A stretch of 42,753 nt of DNA from Lacticaseibacillus baoqingensis (lineage in GTDB: Bacteria > Bacillota > Bacilli > Lactobacillales > Lactobacillaceae), in the NCBI RefSeq assembly GCF_003946165.1, contig NZ_RHOI01000025.1:1-42753 (forward strand), given 5' to 3'. Each line of letters opens with the position of its first letter. The stretch's first letter is position 1. Of the stretch, positions 40,270 through 42,753 are shown one piece after another. The notes under the pieces were generated by a model that was not told where the DNA came from, searched no databases, and worked only from the letters and a program-made list of their open reading frames with translations. The position numbers were made by a program, and so were the translations under genes.

Positions 40270-41190
40270 ATGACGGGGAAGCAAAAGGGGTTGGCTTGCG
40301 CGATTTTGGGGCCGGTTTTGTGGGGTGTTTCAGGGAATATCGCGCAGTGGCTGTTTGATGATTGCCATTTGCGCCCTGACTGGCTGGTCGCCGTGCGGCT
40401 GCTTGCTGCTGGGGCCTTGTTGATGGGGTGGTGTTTGGCGACGCGTCGGCAAGAGACGCTGCAGCTGGTGCATCAGCCGCGACGATTAAGGCAGGCCTTG
40501 GCATTTGGTGTTTTTGGCATTTTAGTTTCGCAGTTTACCTATTTTGCCGGCGTGGCGGCTTCTAATGCGCCGACGATCACCGTTTTGCAGTATCTCGGGC
40601 CGTTGTTTATCGTGTTGTATTTAGCCGTTAAACATTGGCGTTGGCCAAGCCGCATCGACGTGCTGTCTTTGATCGTGGCGTTTGTGGGGATCATCTTGTT
40701 GGTCACGCATGGTCATCTCGGCTCGTTGGCACTATCGCCGGCGGGGATCTTTTGGGGTATTGGTGCGGGCTTAGGCGCGGCGTTATATACGCTGTTGCCG
40801 GTACAGCTGTTAAAAGTGGTGGAGCCGCAGATCGTGATCGCCTGGGCGATGTTGTTTGCTGGGGTATTATTATCGCCATTGATCTTCTTATTGGCGCCGC
40901 CAAGTTTGACCTTGCCGATCGTCTTGGGGATCGTATATGTCACGGTGTTTGGCACCCTATTTGCTTATTTACTCTATTTACAAAGCCTCAAGTATTTGCA
41001 GCCGACCATGGTCGGGATGTTGAATGTGTTTGAACCGTTAACGGCAACCGTCGTCGCGGTCTTGTGTTTCCATAGTTACTTTGGCGGCGCGGAGATCATC
41101 GGCGGGTTGTTGGTTTTGAGCACGAGTTTTATCCAAGTATGGCCAACGCGGCACATGCTGACTGCTAATAAGCGGCATGCCCATAATTAG
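40270..41190 (+). CDS. EamA-family (DMT) transporter
   Basis: A 306-residue membrane protein with ten hydrophobic segments in two repeated halves, typical of the drug/metabolite transporter superfamily. Seen: LGPVLWGVSGNIAQWLF near residue 13, YFAGVAASNAPTITVLQYLGPLFIVLY near 95, and in the second half YLLYLQSLKYLQPTMVGMLNVFEPLTATV near 235. Such proteins usually export amino acids or metabolites. GGAGG eight bases before the ATG fixes the start. It lies just behind repeat array D. Confidence 0.9.
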   Translation: MTGKQKGLACAILGPVLWGVSGNIAQWLFDDCHLRPDWLVAVRLLAAGALLMGWCLATRRQETLQLVHQPRRLRQALAFGVFGILVSQFTYFAGVAASNAPTITVLQYLGPLFIVLYLAVKHWRWPSRIDVLSLIVAFVGIILLVTHGHLGSLALSPAGIFWGIGAGLGAALYTLLPVQLLKVVEPQIVIAWAMLFAGVLLSPLIFLLAPPSLTLPIVLGIVYVTVFGTLFAYLLYLQSLKYLQPTMVGMLNVFEPLTATVVAVLCFHSYFGGAEIIGGLLVLSTSFIQVWPTRHMLTANKRHAHN

Positions 41191-41192
41191 GC

Positions 41193-41239
41193 AAAAAAAG
41201 CGCGGTCGCTTACCTGCTAGGTAGGCGGTCGCGTTTTTC
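41193..41239. terminator. Bidirectional terminator between converging genes
   Basis: Stem GCG..GTCGCTTACCT with GGTAGGCGGTCGCG, A-run left and T-run right. It serves the EamA gene and the minus-strand hydrolase gene. Confidence 0.8.
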
Positions 41240-41240
41240 G

Positions 41241-42059
41241 TTAGACGATCACAGTGTGCATCCAAGTCGCAAATAAGTCGATCCAAGGCTGGATCGGCGG
41301 CACCACGCCCCAACCGTCAGGCGTGCTGGTTTCATTGGTGCCTAAGCTGAGGCCGTGCCCGCCGCGCGCAAACAGGTGCAATTCGCATTCAACGCCGTGT
41401 TCATGCAAGGCATTGGCAAACATGAGACTGTTTTCCACTGGAACCGTGGGATCGGCGAAGGTCCCCCAGATAAAAGTCGGCGGGGTGTTTTGGGTCACTT
41501 GTTGTTCCGCGGAGACTAAGGTTTTCAGCGCCTCAGTCGGGTGCGGCCCCAGCAAGGTGGCAAATGAACCCGCATGGGCAAACTGGCCGCTGGAGATGAC
41601 CGGATAGCCCAATAGCAGCGCATTAGGCCGAATCTGATCGGCAGTCAAGCCGTATTCTTGCCACCGAGGCTGCGCCCAAAAAGTCCCTAGCGTCGCGGCT
41701 AAATGCCCGCCGGCAGAAAAACCGGCGGCCACGATCTTGGTGGGATCGATGCGCCATTTTGCGGCGTGGGCGCGCACCCAAGCAACGGTGGCGGCAAGCT
41801 CGACTAAAGCAGTGGGAAATGGGTGGTCCGCGCCGACACTATAGCGCAAGATGAACACATGCCAGCCGCGGGCTAATAATTGCATGGCCACCGGCTCGGC
41901 TTCTCGATCTGATGTCATTTCGTAGCCGCCGCCTGGGCATAAAACGATCGCTGGGCGAATGCGGTACGGGTCGATTTCAGGACTATTGGTCAACAAGTAG
42001 CCGCTGACTTCAGCTCCGCGGCTTAATGGCGTGGTGAGAGTATGTTGGATCGTTTGCAT
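41241..42059 (-). CDS. Alpha/beta hydrolase, acetyl-xylan/feruloyl-type esterase group
   Basis: A 272-residue cytoplasmic serine hydrolase. The oxyanion region is VLCPGGGYEMTSDREAEPVA near residue 40. The nucleophile is Ser in AAGFSAGGHLAATLG near 115, the acid is Asp in WGTFADPTVPVENS near 205 and the base is His in FARGGHGLSLG near 238. The arrangement fits the BD-FAE/axeA-like esterases acting on acetylated sugars. GGAGG eight bases before the ATG at 42059 sets the start. Monocistronic and convergent with the EamA gene. Confidence 0.88.
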   Translation of the reverse strand: MQTIQHTLTTPLSRGAEVSGYLLTNSPEIDPYRIRPAIVLCPGGGYEMTSDREAEPVAMQLLARGWHVFILRYSVGADHPFPTALVELAATVAWVRAHAAKWRIDPTKIVAAGFSAGGHLAATLGTFWAQPRWQEYGLTADQIRPNALLLGYPVISSGQFAHAGSFATLLGPHPTEALKTLVSAEQQVTQNTPPTFIWGTFADPTVPVENSLMFANALHEHGVECELHLFARGGHGLSLGTNETSTPDGWGVVPPIQPWIDLFATWMHTVIV

Positions 42060-42619
42060 CGGTTTTCCTCCATTGCGTTGTTGGTTTTAGTATACGCGCT
42101 TGCGCAATTGCCGGGGCGGATTGTTGATCATTGTTCGTGAATTTAAGGGACTGCGGCTGGGCTTATGCACCTGCATTGATTTTCTGGAAATTGTCACAAA
42201 CTGCGCACGTTTGTTCGTGCACTTTATTTCAAAATATCGTGTTATCTATACCAATATCAGCAGTATCATTGCATGAATGGGCTTGTTGTATAACAGAATA
42301 CCAGAAAGCCAGGGGGCACGGGAAGCGCCATTAGGCAGACGCGACACTTTTGAAACAGTGGGCAAAAATTGGCTTCGGTGCGATCAGCAGGTGCAAGCAA
42401 CTAGACCAGTAGTCGTTGTCAAGACAGCATTTCACTTACACAGATGATGCAACAGTGGGTTTCTGAAAGCGCAATAATTTTTTTCGTCTGGACTTTGTAA
42501 AAACGTTCACGTTTGTGTTAAACTTTTGGTGAAATTACGTGAGCTTATATTCATACAAACATAATTATATATTCTTTAAATTCACGTGATTCCAAATAAT
42601 ATTTAGGAGGCGTCAAACA
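42060..42619 (+). promoter_or_regulatory. 560-bp regulatory region before the mannose-type PTS
   Basis: No credible gene. It contains GCACG..CGTGC (dyad 42204-42219), two GTTCGTG motifs (42133, 42213) related to the CACGAAC motifs near 21150 and 25094, and AAAACGTTCACGTTT (about 42502). Promoter choice is unclear; I could not find a clean sigma-54 -24/-12 site, which mannose PTS operons often use. Confidence 0.4.
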
Positions 42620-42753
42620 ATGGTCGGAATCATTCTTGCCAGTCACGGGCAATTCGCCGCTGGCATAAAGCAATCCGGTCAGATGATCTTCGGTGAGCAA
42701 GAGAAAGTCGAAGCCGTTACTTTCATGCCCAACGAAGGCCCAGATGACTTGAA
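42620..42753 (+). CDS. PTS mannose/fructose/sorbose-family EIIA component (partial, runs off the end)
   Basis: The first 44 codons are in the window: [20 protein letters not shown] and on to MPNEGPDDL. The phosphorylated His is in ASHGQF at residue 9 and the strand-helix layout is that of ManX/LevF EIIA domains. TAGGAGG before the ATG at 42620 is a strong ribosome site. The remaining IIB, IIC and IID genes are expected beyond the window. Confidence 0.9.
   Translation, partial: MVGIILASHGQFAAGIKQSGQMIFGEQEKVEAVTFMPNEGPDDL

Overview
The window looks like the chromosome of a fairly GC-rich member of the Lactobacillaceae (Lacticaseibacillus/Schleiferilactobacillus-like). The evidence is strong AGGAGG ribosome binding sites, frequent TTG/GTG starts, LxGC lipoproteins, a T-box leader, cre-like sites, cellobiose- and mannose-type PTS genes, and a codon bias towards G/C. 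This is inferred from gene content and style, not from a database match. No rRNA, tRNA or CRISPR array was seen.

Layout. 1-4182: accessory zone bracketed by two decayed copies of one IS3-family (IS150-group-like) element, holding a lipoprotein, a zinc-ribbon protein, a membrane protein, small orphan genes and gene fragments. 4293-5469: a 338-aa unknown gene overlapping a small Cys/His-rich membrane-peptide gene. 5476-9924: an AT-richer island between perfect 128-bp direct repeats that contain the 3' end of a Cof-type HAD phosphatase gene. It carries a broken tyrosine recombinase, an intact recombinase-fold protein resembling MrpR-type phage repressors, and an unknown DNA-binding-like protein. 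10787-15473: a substrate-binding/permease fusion transporter, then a T-box-controlled operon of amino-acid binding lipoprotein, permease and a LanC-like protein. 15708-17983: a nitroreductase and a divergent pair of unknown genes with a cre in their promoter. 18154-18768: a strong promoter, a candidate structured RNA, and the first repeat array. 19009-20952: a TetM-like translational GTPase. 21236-28442: a PotABCD-type ABC transporter, adenine deaminase and nucleoside hydrolase, with PurBox-like motifs, plus the largest repeat array. 28692-34842: aldo/keto reductase, PTS EIIB/EIIC, then an MFS transporter and UxaA-family dehydratase behind a palindrome-rich control region. 35071-42753: galU, a secreted protein, galactose mutarotase-like gene, a membrane-anchored Mrr-like nuclease, a TIM-barrel isomerase, an EamA exporter, an esterase and the start of a mannose-family EIIA gene.

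The most striking feature is a family of tandem repeats with a period of about 124 bp at four intergenic places (18511-18768, 26807-27456, about 37031-37605, 40015-40193). Each unit is one long imperfect palindrome. Its helices change sequence from unit to unit with both arms changing together, while short asymmetric internal loops (GTG opposite YGCG, TTTA opposite GTT) and the inter-unit linker stay fixed. This covariation points to selection for a folded RNA or single-stranded DNA structure. I do not recognise the family. A separate multi-hairpin RNA candidate with its own consensus promoter lies directly before the first array.

Two metabolic themes are readable. One is purine salvage (transporter, adenine deaminase, nucleoside hydrolase). 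The other is uptake of an amino acid coupled to a LanC-like enzyme under tRNA-sensing control.
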